Shown here: one piece after another, positions 39,650 through 48,531 of the stretch
Numbering within the stretch: the first letter of the stretch is position 1
Layout of the letters: each line of letters opens with the position of its first letter
Assembly (NCBI RefSeq): GCF_013522705.1
Contig: NZ_JAAMRE010000032.1
Span: 22,000-85,999, forward strand
Reading direction: 5' to 3'
Length of the DNA stretch: 64,000 bases
From: Pseudomonas lurida
GTDB taxonomy: Bacteria > Pseudomonadota > Gammaproteobacteria > Pseudomonadales > Pseudomonadaceae
Made by a program: the position numbers and the translations under genes
Notes under the pieces: model-generated
Databases searched by the model: none
What the model was told of the DNA's origin: nothing
Seen by the model: only the letters and a program-made list of their open reading frames with translations

Positions 39650-41865
39650 TCGATACTTTCCCTGGCGCTTTGCGCACCACTGCGTTTTGCCTGGCCACCG
39701 CCGTCACCCTCGGTGGCTGCGGGACCTTTCCCGAGCACCTGGATGCCGACCCGGCGCTGTTGCACGAGGCGCTGCAAGGCACCGGTTCGCAACGCCCGCC
39801 GGTGGCCCCGGCGGCTGAACAGGCACCGCTCGACAGCACCCAGCCCAGCGCGAAGACCCCGCCCCAGCGTCAACTGATCCGTGGCAATCAGTCCTTCGTC
39901 CGCCCGCCAAGTGCGGCGCCCGCCGGCCGCGAGGAGGGCGGGGGTGACATCGTGTTCAACTTCGCCGACCAGCCCATTGAAGCGGTGATTAACAGCGTGA
40001 TGGGCGACCTGTTGCACGAGAACTACAGCATCGCCCAGGGCGTGAAAGGCAACGTCAGTTTTTCCACCTCCAAACCGGTGAATAAGCAGCAGGCCTTGTC
40101 GATCCTCGAAACCCTGCTGTCCTGGACCGATAACGCCATGATCCGGCAAGGCAACCGCTACGTGATCCTGCCGGCCAACCAGGCGGTGGCGGGCAAGCTG
40201 GTGCCGCAGATGCGCGTGGCCCAGCCGTCCAGCGGCTTGTCGGCGCGCCTATTTCCGCTGCGCTATATCTCGGCCACCGAGATGCAGAAACTGCTCAAAC
40301 CGTTCGCCCGCGAAAATGCATTCTTGCTGGTGGACCCGGCGCGCAATGTGCTGAGCCTGGCCGGCACTCCGGAAGAGTTGGCCAACTACCAGGACACCAT
40401 CGACACCTTCGATGTGGACTGGCTCAAAGGTATGTCGGTGGGCGTGTTCGGCCTGCAACGCGCCTCGGTGGCCGAGCTGATGCCCGAGCTGCAAAAGATG
40501 TTCGGCCCCGACAGCGGCATGCCGTTGGCGGGCATGGTGCGGTTCCTGCCGATCGAACGGACCAACTCGGTGGTGGCGATTTCCTCGCAACCGCAGTATC
40601 TCAGCGAAGTCGGTGACTGGATCCACACCATCGACGAGGGCGGCGGCAACGAGCCGCAGATGTACGTGTATGACGTGCGCAACATGAAGGCCACCGACCT
40701 GGCCAAGTACCTGCGGCAGATCTACGGCACGGGCGCGATCAAGGACGACGCTCCGGCCAAGGTCGCCCCCGGTTTGCGCACCGCGACCTTGTCCTCGCCA
40801 GGCACCAACAGTACGTCCGGCAGCACGCCCGGCGGCCTGAGCAACAACCTCAATGGCAACCAACCCGCCGCAGAAGAAGAGGAGCAGGAGCCCGAAGCCG
40901 AGCAGGACAACGCCGAGCAGGTCACCAGCGAAGACGCCCCGGCCAAAAGCCTCGACGCCGGTACCCGCATCACCGCGCAAAAGAGCAGTAACCAACTGCT
41001 GGTGCGCACGCGCCCGGTGCAGTGGAAAGAGATCGAATCGGCGATCAAGCGCCTCGATAACCCGCCGCTGCAAGTGCAGATCGAGACGCGCATCCTCGAA
41101 GTCAAACTCACCGGCGAACTGGACCTCGGCGTGCAGTGGTATCTGGGACGCCTGGCCGGTAATTCCACCAGCACCACCGTGGCCAACGCCGCGGGGAGCC
41201 AGGGTGCGCTGGGCGGTGGCGGGGCAGGGCTGGGGGCGACGGATTCATTGTTCTATTCCTTCGTCAGCTCCAACCTGCAGGTGGCGCTGCACGCTCTGGA
41301 AACCAACGGTCGCACCCAAGTGCTGTCGGCACCGTCGCTGGTGGTGATGAATAACCAGCCGGCGCAGATCCAGGTGGGCGACAACATCCCCATCAGCCAG
41401 ACCACGGTGAATACCGGCACCTCCGATACCACCTTGAGCAGTGTTGAATATGTGCAGACCGGCGTGATCCTCGACGTAGTGCCGCGAATCAATCCGGGTG
41501 GCCTGGTGTACATGGATATCCAGCAGCAGGTCAGCGATGCCCAGGACCAGACGAGCAATGGCGACACGCAAAACAATCCACGCATCTCCACGCGCTCGGT
41601 ATCGACCCAGGTGGCGGTGCAGAGTGGGCAGACGGTATTGCTCGGAGGGCTGATCAAGCAGGACAACGCCGAGAGTGTCAGTGCCGTGCCTTACCTCGGG
41701 AAAATTCCGGGGTTGCGCTGGCTGTTCGGCAGCACCAGCAAATCCAAGGACCGCACCGAACTGATCGTGTTGATCACGCCAAGGGTCATCACCAGCAGCA
41801 GCCAGGCAAGGCAGGTGACGGATGATTATCGCCAGCAGATGCAGTTGCTGCGGCCGGCTCAATAA
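39646..41865 (+). CDS. gspD: Type II secretin GspD with lipoprotein signal
   Basis: 739 residues from a TTG at 39646 that overlaps the previous stop (TTGA). The N-terminus MIDTFPGALRTTAFCLATAV leads to a lipobox TLGGC, so the mature protein should be lipidated and may reach the outer membrane without a pilotin. N0-N3 domains (about residues 100-400, with an acidic Glu-rich insert near 405-435) precede the secretin core (VLSAPSLVVMNNQPAQIQVG, then LDVVPRINPGGLVYMDIQQQ and VLLGGLIKQDN). The longer frame from 39151 is inside the previous gene. Confidence 0.93.
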   Translation: MIDTFPGALRTTAFCLATAVTLGGCGTFPEHLDADPALLHEALQGTGSQRPPVAPAAEQAPLDSTQPSAKTPPQRQLIRGNQSFVRPPSAAPAGREEGGGDIVFNFADQPIEAVINSVMGDLLHENYSIAQGVKGNVSFSTSKPVNKQQALSILETLLSWTDNAMIRQGNRYVILPANQAVAGKLVPQMRVAQPSSGLSARLFPLRYISATEMQKLLKPFARENAFLLVDPARNVLSLAGTPEELANYQDTIDTFDVDWLKGMSVGVFGLQRASVAELMPELQKMFGPDSGMPLAGMVRFLPIERTNSVVAISSQPQYLSEVGDWIHTIDEGGGNEPQMYVYDVRNMKATDLAKYLRQIYGTGAIKDDAPAKVAPGLRTATLSSPGTNSTSGSTPGGLSNNLNGNQPAAEEEEQEPEAEQDNAEQVTSEDAPAKSLDAGTRITAQKSSNQLLVRTRPVQWKEIESAIKRLDNPPLQVQIETRILEVKLTGELDLGVQWYLGRLAGNSTSTTVANAAGSQGALGGGGAGLGATDSLFYSFVSSNLQVALHALETNGRTQVLSAPSLVVMNNQPAQIQVGDNIPISQTTVNTGTSDTTLSSVEYVQTGVILDVVPRINPGGLVYMDIQQQVSDAQDQTSNGDTQNNPRISTRSVSTQVAVQSGQTVLLGGLIKQDNAESVSAVPYLGKIPGLRWLFGSTSKSKDRTELIVLITPRVITSSSQARQVTDDYRQQMQLLRPAQ

Positions 41866-41934
41866 ACCAGGGCACAGGAATGCGGTCGACTGAAATGGCT
41901 TATGCAAGATTCCAGTGGTTTGCGAGCCTCGTCT

Positions 41935-43539
41935 TTACTGCTCAATCCATTGAACACAGTCGTACACAAACGCAGGGCTTAAAAAACCATCGCCCGTCTT
42001 ACCGGACGCGACGCTGATGTCCACCGAGTTCAAACCTGCATGCAGTGCGGTGCGTGGGATGAGGGCTTCGAACAGCACGTTATTGCCACGGTACGTCCCG
42101 CGTGTGATACCCCGGCTGTCAGGCTGTTTCGAGGGGGGTGGCAGCGGCGCCTCCCAACCCTGGTTGACCTTGATCTGCGGGCGTCCACCGGCTTGTGCCA
42201 ATGTCACATAGAGGCGCAATCGATAGTCGCGTACCTCGTTTGGGGCGAGTGAGAAATTGATCCTTGTCGGGGAGTTGACGTCTCGCCACTGCACGGCCGG
42301 AAAGTCGGTCAACGGGCTGCTCCCCACCGTATAGATCAGCGGTTTCCAGGGCGCCATGCGTGAGTCAGAAGGGTGTTCGGACGCCAGTCGACTGGCGTTA
42401 AGGAAACCCGCCGGCGTGCCATCCGCTACGCCGATCTGCCACTTCACGCGGCCCTGCGGCAACTGTGCACTCAGTGTTACTTGCGCGCGCGTGCCCGGCA
42501 TGATGTCGACAGTCCATCGCGCCACTTCCAGTTCGTTCTGATAGAGCGTGGTTTGATAGTGCCCAGGGCGTACCCCCTCTACCTGGGCGTTACCGTTGGC
42601 ATCTGCGCGGGCCCAATATTGCGCGTCGTCGTTGCTCAACCCCACCAGCGCCGGCAGGCTACTGGCGACACCGGAAAGATGAGCCGATACCGAACCCCGC
42701 CCGGCGCTGGCGATGAACCCCTTGAGACCCAGTGATTCATTCACGAAACTCAGGTCGCTAAGGGCGGCGGAAGGCGCGCCGCCTTCGGTAAACAGCAGCC
42801 CATAGGGCCCATGCAGCCCGCCGCGGTAGGGCTCCGTCTGGGTGTGATTGGAGAACATGTAGTTGTACAGCTCATGGGTCTTCAGCGTTTTCTGTGTGGC
42901 AATGTCCTTGAAAAAAGGACCACCTGCGCTGAGCTCGCGGTTTCCCATTAGCATGTAGACCGCGACGCCAGGGCCGCTTACACCGTGGAGCGGGTCGTCG
43001 ATCATCGGGCGTGCCGAATAGAACTTCGAGCTGGTGCGCCCATCCGGCAGCAGGAATACATCCTTGCCTTCGATCGCCTGCCCGACATTGGAATCGGTGC
43101 CCCAGGCGGCCTTGGGGAATTTGCCGGCATCCAGCCGGGTCACGAAGCGCAGCTCACCGATGGGCAAGAGTGTCGGCGCATACGTCGCCAGGTAAATCGC
43201 GCTACGACCTTTATGAGCGATGTAGTACTGGGTCAAATCGTGCGCCTGCGCGCTGACCACGATGGTGTCGCCCACCGTGTGCACATCGACCTGCGCGATA
43301 CCCAGGCCAGAGGCGATCTGCGACCCTTTCGACTCGCGGGTCTGCAGTTCGTCACCGTGATACGCCATGGAGACGATATCGCCATTGCGAGTGTCCACGC
43401 TGAAGACAAGATCGGCACCGGTATCCACCACAACCCGTGTGTCGGTGCGGGTGAAACCAAAACTGCCAGCGTGCGCATCAGCGGGTGGCGCGCCGGCCCA
43501 CAGGCATGCGCAGAACAGCATCGATAGAAAGCGTTTCAT
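41935..43539 (-). CDS. PL4-type rhamnogalacturonan lyase
   Basis: 534 residues with a signal peptide (MKRFLSMLFCACLWAGAPPA, then DAHA). The order is a beta-sandwich catalytic domain (FGFTRTDTRVVVDTGADLVF, YLATYAPTLLPIGELRFVTR), a fibronectin-like middle (SVSAHLSGVASSLPALVGLS) and a jelly-roll C-terminus (TRINFSLAPNEVRDYRLRLY, then GLNSVDISVASG), as in PL4. These enzymes cleave the rhamnose-galacturonate backbone of pectin by beta-elimination. It lies 12 bp after the pectin lyase gene and ends 69 bp from gspD, so it is a likely type II secretion substrate. Confidence 0.85.
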   Translation of the reverse strand: MKRFLSMLFCACLWAGAPPADAHAGSFGFTRTDTRVVVDTGADLVFSVDTRNGDIVSMAYHGDELQTRESKGSQIASGLGIAQVDVHTVGDTIVVSAQAHDLTQYYIAHKGRSAIYLATYAPTLLPIGELRFVTRLDAGKFPKAAWGTDSNVGQAIEGKDVFLLPDGRTSSKFYSARPMIDDPLHGVSGPGVAVYMLMGNRELSAGGPFFKDIATQKTLKTHELYNYMFSNHTQTEPYRGGLHGPYGLLFTEGGAPSAALSDLSFVNESLGLKGFIASAGRGSVSAHLSGVASSLPALVGLSNDDAQYWARADANGNAQVEGVRPGHYQTTLYQNELEVARWTVDIMPGTRAQVTLSAQLPQGRVKWQIGVADGTPAGFLNASRLASEHPSDSRMAPWKPLIYTVGSSPLTDFPAVQWRDVNSPTRINFSLAPNEVRDYRLRLYVTLAQAGGRPQIKVNQGWEAPLPPPSKQPDSRGITRGTYRGNNVLFEALIPRTALHAGLNSVDISVASGKTGDGFLSPAFVYDCVQWIEQ

Positions 43540-43551
43540 TTGCTGGCTTCT

Positions 43552-44871
43552 TCAATTCAGGTGTACGGGATTGATTTTGCCCGCACCGGCCTCGTGGGGA
43601 ACGTTCGCAAGCGCCGTTTGCGCCGGCAGCGGCGTGATCAGGTACGCACGGTATCGCGCAACGTTTTCCAGCGCGTCAACGTCCTGTGGACGATAGTCCG
43701 TGCCACTCAGGCGTTGCAGGTTAGGCACACACGCTCTGCCGATCGCACGTTGGCAAGCATCGCCGGCCAGTCCCGTTACGGGTTCGAAGAGCGCATAAGC
43801 GGTGCCAGGCTGATCGGTATCGTTGAACAAGGGATGTGTCACGTGCTCGAACGCATTGCCCTCCACCAGCAGGTGCGAGGAGGCGGTGCGTGACATGATC
43901 GCGCCTTGATAGGTCAGGTGGCTGAAAACGTTGTTTACCAGTTGCGCGCTGATATCCGCCTCGCCCATACCGCCGGCGTGGGGCGCGCGCCCAGACGTAT
44001 CGTGCACGTAGTTGCTCGCCACTGTCAGGGTGTCGTGGTGACCCAGGAACAACCATACCCAATAATGATGCCCGTCACAGGTCGCGGAGTATGGAGTGCG
44101 TCCATCGAATTCGTTGTGGGAAATTGTCACGTGGGACGCCGTGCCCCATCCGGTCACAATCATCTGACGGCCGATCCGCGCGAAGGTGTTGTGGTCAATC
44201 CATACCCCATCGGCACCGTCCAGGGTCAGCGCATCCCCACCCCAGACAACGCGGGGATTGATATCGGACAAGGTCAGGTTTTGAACGATTACGTTGTGAG
44301 CACCACCGCCGATGAACAGCCCCATCCCTTTAATGCCTGCCACTGGGCTCACGCCGATCAGCGTCTTGTTGGAGCCGACCTTAAGGCGCTGCAATCCCGC
44401 TTTGTCATAGCTCACCTCCACCGGCGGCTTCGATTGGCAAAACCCGTTCGCGCCGTTGATCGCCCATTGTCCCCCTCCCTGAGGACAGGCGTTGGCCATG
44501 CAACCGGCCTCGCGGGCTTGCGCGCTACCGTTGGAAACCACCGAACCACGAAAATCAAAGGCATGGTCCAAGGCGATCACCCGGGGGGCGTCATCCGTGC
44601 AGTTTCCGCGCTTGTCAAACGAGGCACACAGAGATTTTTTCAAATCGTCCAAGCTATGCGGTTGCACGGCCGGGCCATTGCCGCCGCCTGTGACGCCCTG
44701 GGCAAACCCCTCAGGTAGCTCTGCCGCTTCAGAGCATAGTGGCACCCCCAACCCGATACAAAGCACAAGCCAAGTCGCCAGGTTGATCCCAGACGCCAGA
44801 CCGCGTACCCAGTCAGGCAGCCGAAGAAAGCGCATCAGATGAGGGCGCAGGGATTTAACCCCGCGGTGCAT
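43552..44871 (-). CDS. PL1 pectin/pectate lyase
   Basis: 439 residues with an N-terminal export signal (ASGINLATWLVLCIGLGVPL). The right-handed parallel beta-helix family is shown by GVWIDHNTFARIGRQMIVTG, VTISHNEFDGRTPYSATCDG, HHYWVWLFLGHHDTLTVASN and RAPHAGGMGE. The TCDGHHYW segment is closer to bacterial pectin lyases (methylated substrate) than to calcium-dependent pectate lyases. GGAG stands six bases before the ATG at 44871. First gene of a two-gene pectinolysis operon convergent with the type II secretion genes. Confidence 0.88.
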   Translation of the reverse strand: MHRGVKSLRPHLMRFLRLPDWVRGLASGINLATWLVLCIGLGVPLCSEAAELPEGFAQGVTGGGNGPAVQPHSLDDLKKSLCASFDKRGNCTDDAPRVIALDHAFDFRGSVVSNGSAQAREAGCMANACPQGGGQWAINGANGFCQSKPPVEVSYDKAGLQRLKVGSNKTLIGVSPVAGIKGMGLFIGGGAHNVIVQNLTLSDINPRVVWGGDALTLDGADGVWIDHNTFARIGRQMIVTGWGTASHVTISHNEFDGRTPYSATCDGHHYWVWLFLGHHDTLTVASNYVHDTSGRAPHAGGMGEADISAQLVNNVFSHLTYQGAIMSRTASSHLLVEGNAFEHVTHPLFNDTDQPGTAYALFEPVTGLAGDACQRAIGRACVPNLQRLSGTDYRPQDVDALENVARYRAYLITPLPAQTALANVPHEAGAGKINPVHLN

Positions 44872-45217
44872 AGGCTTCTCCAGTCGGTTTATCAGTACCG
44901 AGCGTCCACCGGTGACGGCACGTCGACATGATCCTCACGTGGCATGGAGAGTTGAACAACGACTGATATTTATCAAATGTATAAATTTTTACTCAGAAAC
45001 TATTCAGTCCTGGTTCAGGGTTCGGATCTCCACAAGACGCTATTGTTGATCTCGGACTTTTCCGACAAGGCTTTCAGGTTGTCGCTCGGAACTGCGCTGA
45101 CTAACCTCCTGGCCGTCGCTGCCAATTCAGCGACCGGATTTGACCGTCCGGCATCCCAAGTACACCTGTGCCAACATCGACTCAGGCGTTTTTTTTACGT
45201 CTGCTGTATCGTGTCGC

Positions 45218-45326
45218 GGCAGCTGTACGCGGGATACCTTCGGGTATGCCGGTGTTCCTTGGGACCGGTCGGTCAACCCGCGTATAGCTGCCACCCTATT
45301 TCGTTTGACCGCGAACCGTGGCAGCT
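45218..45326 (+). promoter_or_regulatory. Highly structured leader, possible RNA switch, before the DUF6124-type gene
   Basis: A 16-bp stem P1 (45218-45233 with 45277-45292, one G-U) encloses hairpin ATACC-TTCG-GGTAT (45234-45247) and a second stem CCGGT/ACCGG (45249-45253, 45264-45268). The 3' arm of P1 with two more bases (AGCTGCCAC, 45286-45294) is also fully complementary to GTGGCAGCT (45318-45326), which lies 9 nt before the AAGGAG ribosome site. P1 and this 9-bp stem cannot coexist, as in a switch. The rest of the 44872-45217 gap shows no gene. Confidence 0.6.
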
Positions 45327-45348
45327 CCATTCCCCAAGGAGTTGCACC

Positions 45349-45684
45349 ATGATTAAAGACAGCCCAAACCCCCCAGGCCCTCAAGACTTCTACCCCAGCA
45401 CCCTGCACGACGTGGCCTACCGTGCGATCAACCATTACCTGAACCCTGAAAAACCAACACCCGAACCCAGCGACGGGCTCTTCACCCTGCGCGCTGACCT
45501 GGACACGGAAACCTTGCTGGTCAACGCCTCCCAGGACTTGGCTTCCATCAACGAAATCGCCGCCCACCTCGCCTTCGAAATTGACGGGGCTCAGCGCAAT
45601 GTAGCGTTGGGCCTATGCCGAATGCTCGAAGGTGTGCAACTGCTGGTGGACAAGGCGTTGGATAAAACCCACCCCGCCGCCTGA
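45349..45684 (+). CDS. DUF6124-type Pseudomonas protein
   Basis: 111 residues from the ATG at 45349, preceded by AAGGAG. The N-terminus is Pro-rich (DSPNPPGPQDFYPSTLHDVA) and the C-terminal half helical (LVNASQDLASINEIAAHLAF, then CRMLEGVQLLVDKALD). Small proteins of this pattern are numerous in fluorescent pseudomonads and have no assigned function. The longer open frame from 44977 runs through the structured leader and is not coding. Family name from memory, not searched. Confidence 0.75.
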   Translation: MIKDSPNPPGPQDFYPSTLHDVAYRAINHYLNPEKPTPEPSDGLFTLRADLDTETLLVNASQDLASINEIAAHLAFEIDGAQRNVALGLCRMLEGVQLLVDKALDKTHPAA

Positions 45685-45758
45685 AGAGCAATGATGCCGC
45701 TCGCCACAGGTGGTTTATGTCGGCTCATGAAGGAACAGATCACCGGACTCTGCGCGTT

Positions 45759-46901
45759 CTACTTGTTGGCCTCGCCGTGCATCGGCCACATCTGTTCCCG
45801 CTGTGTCTGCCCGACCCACACCATGCCATGCATGAAGGTATCGCGCTCCTCGGGCGTGGTCAGCGGGAAGCTGGCGTATTGGGTGTGCGCCATGACCCGC
45901 AACTCCTCGAACCAGGCCTGTTTTTGCTGCTCGTCGCTGAAGGCCTGCCCCTCCAGAACATGGGTGGGCATCATCGTGGTCAGGTCCAGCGGCAGCGCGT
46001 CACGGGTGCTGAGGCGTGCGTTGATGTTTGACGTGCAAATCTCCACCGTAAGACCGGTGATACCCCTGGCCAGTAGCTTTTTCAGCGGTTTGATCTTGTG
46101 ATGTGCAGCGAAGTTCGTGGACTTGAGCAAGGTGTTGTAGTGCGGTTTGAAATGGTTGATCAGCGCCGCTTCCGCCAAGGTGATCACCTCATCGCGGTTC
46201 AGTCGCACTGAGCGCAGCCGCTCGAAGTGCGCGTGCTCCTCCTGCTCGCTGGCAAGCGGGTCGAGGTTGAGGTCGCCGCCATTGCTGATCATTGTCCGGC
46301 CGTATTCGAAGCGATACAGCAGCAGCGAAATCTCCAGCTCCGGGTGGTTGGTCGAGGCCTCGGCCAGGATGCGTTGCAAGGTGGTGTGGTTGAGCAAACG
46401 GTCGACAGCGCTACGCGAATTGACTCGGCCGATGCCCTGGCCGACGTACAGCACGTCCATATCCCGGTGGTCGGCTTCAAGCGCACTGCTGGCGCTCGCG
46501 ACCACGATATGCGCGGCGGTGGTGACCTGTCGTGAGGCAGTAATGATCTGCAAATGCGTGCCGTTTGGCGCAACGGTTACTTGTTCAATGGCATCGTGAT
46601 CGTCCGGTGTGATCGGCGGGATGTCATAGCGAAAAGGCACGGACTGCACCCCCAGCTCGTCCATCACCAGGAAACTGCCGTGGAGTGTGCGGTCGAGCAA
46701 TTGAACGTCGTAGGGGTTGATCAGCACCCGGCGCCGCGCGGTGATGAGGTAGATATTACTGCCTGCAATCAGCTCGCGGTAACGGGCATCATCCTTGGCC
46801 CGATACAGGTCGGCGGGGGTGAGTACCGAGGGCGGGCTGGAGTAGAGATGGGTGGCGCCTTCGGCGCTGAATTGGCGTAGGAGGGTGTTGATGTTCTGCA
46901 T
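45759..46901 (-). CDS. GIY-YIG-like nuclease-domain protein
   Basis: A 380-residue soluble protein. Residues 150-256 fit a GIY-YIG core: strand VLYVGQG (Tyr152, Gly154), Arg168 and His172 in DRLLNH, Glu244 in LAEAALINHF and Asn256 in KPHYN. The first 145 residues and the last 120 match nothing I know. It is the third gene of a minus-strand operon (25 bp after the membrane protein gene) divergent from hcp. It could be a DNA-targeting effector or a housekeeping nuclease; the catalytic prediction is from motif spacing only. Confidence 0.55.
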   Translation of the reverse strand: MQNINTLLRQFSAEGATHLYSSPPSVLTPADLYRAKDDARYRELIAGSNIYLITARRRVLINPYDVQLLDRTLHGSFLVMDELGVQSVPFRYDIPPITPDDHDAIEQVTVAPNGTHLQIITASRQVTTAAHIVVASASSALEADHRDMDVLYVGQGIGRVNSRSAVDRLLNHTTLQRILAEASTNHPELEISLLLYRFEYGRTMISNGGDLNLDPLASEQEEHAHFERLRSVRLNRDEVITLAEAALINHFKPHYNTLLKSTNFAAHHKIKPLKKLLARGITGLTVEICTSNINARLSTRDALPLDLTTMMPTHVLEGQAFSDEQQKQAWFEELRVMAHTQYASFPLTTPEERDTFMHGMVWVGQTQREQMWPMHGEANK

Positions 46902-46926
46902 GGCTTGTCCTTGTTTGTGAGTGGGA

Positions 46927-47433
46927 TTACCACCATTTCCAGCGGCCTTGTTTTTTCAGGGTCGCGATGATGTCTTCGCGCTTGTGGCGGATGTCTACCA
47001 TCTTGTGGCGCAGTTCGCGGCAGCGATTGCTGTTGAGGATCAACAGGCCGGTCAAGGGGCAGAGCAGGCAGATGGCGTAAAGGTAAGTGTTGGGGCGGTA
47101 GGCGATGGTGGGAAGTGCTACCAACAGGCAGATGAGGTATATCGCGACGTTTATCCAGACCCAATGGATGCGGCCGTAGAGCACTTTGTATTTGGCGAGG
47201 GCGAATACTGCGCCAAGTCCCGTAGCGCCGAAAAAAGATGTTTTGGTGGCAAAACCTGTGGGGCACGTCGAGAGATAAGTGAGCATTGCCAGGATTGCCG
47301 TCAATCCTATTGAGGCGCATGCGACAAGCAGGTCTGCTCCGATTACCGGCATGTACCGCTTGATTAATGTCCAAGGGTTTTCAATAAAGACGGCCGAGTA
47401 ATATTCGTTTTTTATTCCGTTCTGCTTGCTCAC
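46927..47433 (-). CDS. Multi-pass membrane protein, candidate immunity protein
   Basis: 168 residues with about four membrane helices (around 28-52, 65-82, 92-112 and 117-133) and a basic C-terminal tail (RCRELRHKMVDIRHKREDII). Its ATG overlaps the stop of the upstream hydrophobic-protein gene by 4 bp, so the two are made together. Small multi-pass proteins coupled to pore-forming toxins are usually immunity proteins; that role is inferred from layout only. Confidence 0.55.
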   Translation of the reverse strand: MSKQNGIKNEYYSAVFIENPWTLIKRYMPVIGADLLVACASIGLTAILAMLTYLSTCPTGFATKTSFFGATGLGAVFALAKYKVLYGRIHWVWINVAIYLICLLVALPTIAYRPNTYLYAICLLCPLTGLLILNSNRCRELRHKMVDIRHKREDIIATLKKQGRWKWW

Positions 47434-48344
47434 TGGCTGAGTTCCTCGTAGATGCCTATTGCGAGCGTCCTGACATTTCCGTTGGTTGCACTACTGGTGA
47501 AGCTAAGCGTCGCAGCCAGTACGTCCATAATGTGGGTAGCGGTTGCATGCTGCATCTTTGCGGCGCTGATACGCTTGGGGAGTCTGCCCTTGGCTTTTTC
47601 CAACTTGAGCAATTTGGGCGTTAACCTCGGGTCTCGAATGCTCAGCAACTCATCATTGAGTTTAGTCCGCTCCTGGCGAGTCAATCCTTTGAGTGCTTGG
47701 CGGACGGATTTTCCGGATACGCTTGTGGTTGTAGTAATGGCTTTCACTGTGACTAACATCGAAGTTGAAACGCCCAGCAATGCCACTCCGTCCAGCACTA
47801 CCGTTGCGTCTTGATACCAGGATGCGCTATCTAAATAATCATTGAATTCCGGGAAAGCGGCTTCTGACCCCGTTCGGAGGACACCAGCGATACACTGCGC
47901 CGTACCCGCCACCGCTGCGGCTTGACCCACGAAGGAAATCACCGCGCTCGTCCCTGCTGTAAAAGGCATCAGTGCAAAACCACTTGAAATCACCACCCAA
48001 CTCAGTATCGCCCCCGCACACGTCACCGCCGTATTCAACGCTTCACTCACCAACCGCGATTCCCGCGGCTCATGCTCCAACATCCGCTTGAACTCCACCG
48101 GCCCTACATAGCGAGGCGCCTCACGCAACACCACCTTAATGGGCTGCACACTGCACATCGCCCGGAACTCACGCAGCGTGACCACATTGAAGTCCTCATC
48201 GATATACACCACGCCCGCACCAATCAGCACCGGGTCGCTGTCGATGGCGAAGAACAGTCGACGCAGGTCGATGCTGTTTTCAATGCGTTGGCGGGTAGTG
48301 TGGTGGGCCGAGGGAAATCCATCCTTGAGCAGGGCGGTTGTCAT
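47430..48344 (-). CDS. Putative Hcp-associated effector with hydrophobic core
   Basis: 304 residues. A soluble N-terminus (FAIDSDPVLIGAGVVYIDED) precedes a Gly/Ala-rich hydrophobic stretch at about 98-155 (AGAILSWVVISSGFALMPFT, ISFVGQAAAVAGTAQCIAGV) and a second at 185-205, then a basic helical tail. This glycine-rich hairpin pattern is seen in pore-forming bacteriocin and type VI effectors. It is divergent from hcp across 187 bp and coupled to a membrane protein gene. No catalytic motif is visible. Toxin function is a hypothesis. Confidence 0.5.
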   Translation of the reverse strand: MTTALLKDGFPSAHHTTRQRIENSIDLRRLFFAIDSDPVLIGAGVVYIDEDFNVVTLREFRAMCSVQPIKVVLREAPRYVGPVEFKRMLEHEPRESRLVSEALNTAVTCAGAILSWVVISSGFALMPFTAGTSAVISFVGQAAAVAGTAQCIAGVLRTGSEAAFPEFNDYLDSASWYQDATVVLDGVALLGVSTSMLVTVKAITTTTSVSGKSVRQALKGLTRQERTKLNDELLSIRDPRLTPKLLKLEKAKGRLPKRISAAKMQHATATHIMDVLAATLSFTSSATNGNVRTLAIGIYEELSQ

Positions 48345-48531
48345 TCCTTAACTCCTGGGTTTTTGGGGAGTCGAGAGAGTAAAGACGCAGCAGCGCAAAT
48401 TAATGTCGGACGTTTCGTCTTTTCAAGACGGGCACTTCCCGATCCAGCTTTACCATCTTGTGAGCGCCGTCTCGATTCGGGAACAGTGCGCCCCACGTCA
48501 CTCCCGAGGAACAACAGGACAAGGAACCAAC

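Noticed and set aside
44977..45348. N-terminal extension of the DUF6124-type gene
   Set aside because: It reads through the structured leader; the ATG at 45349 has a good AAGGAG.
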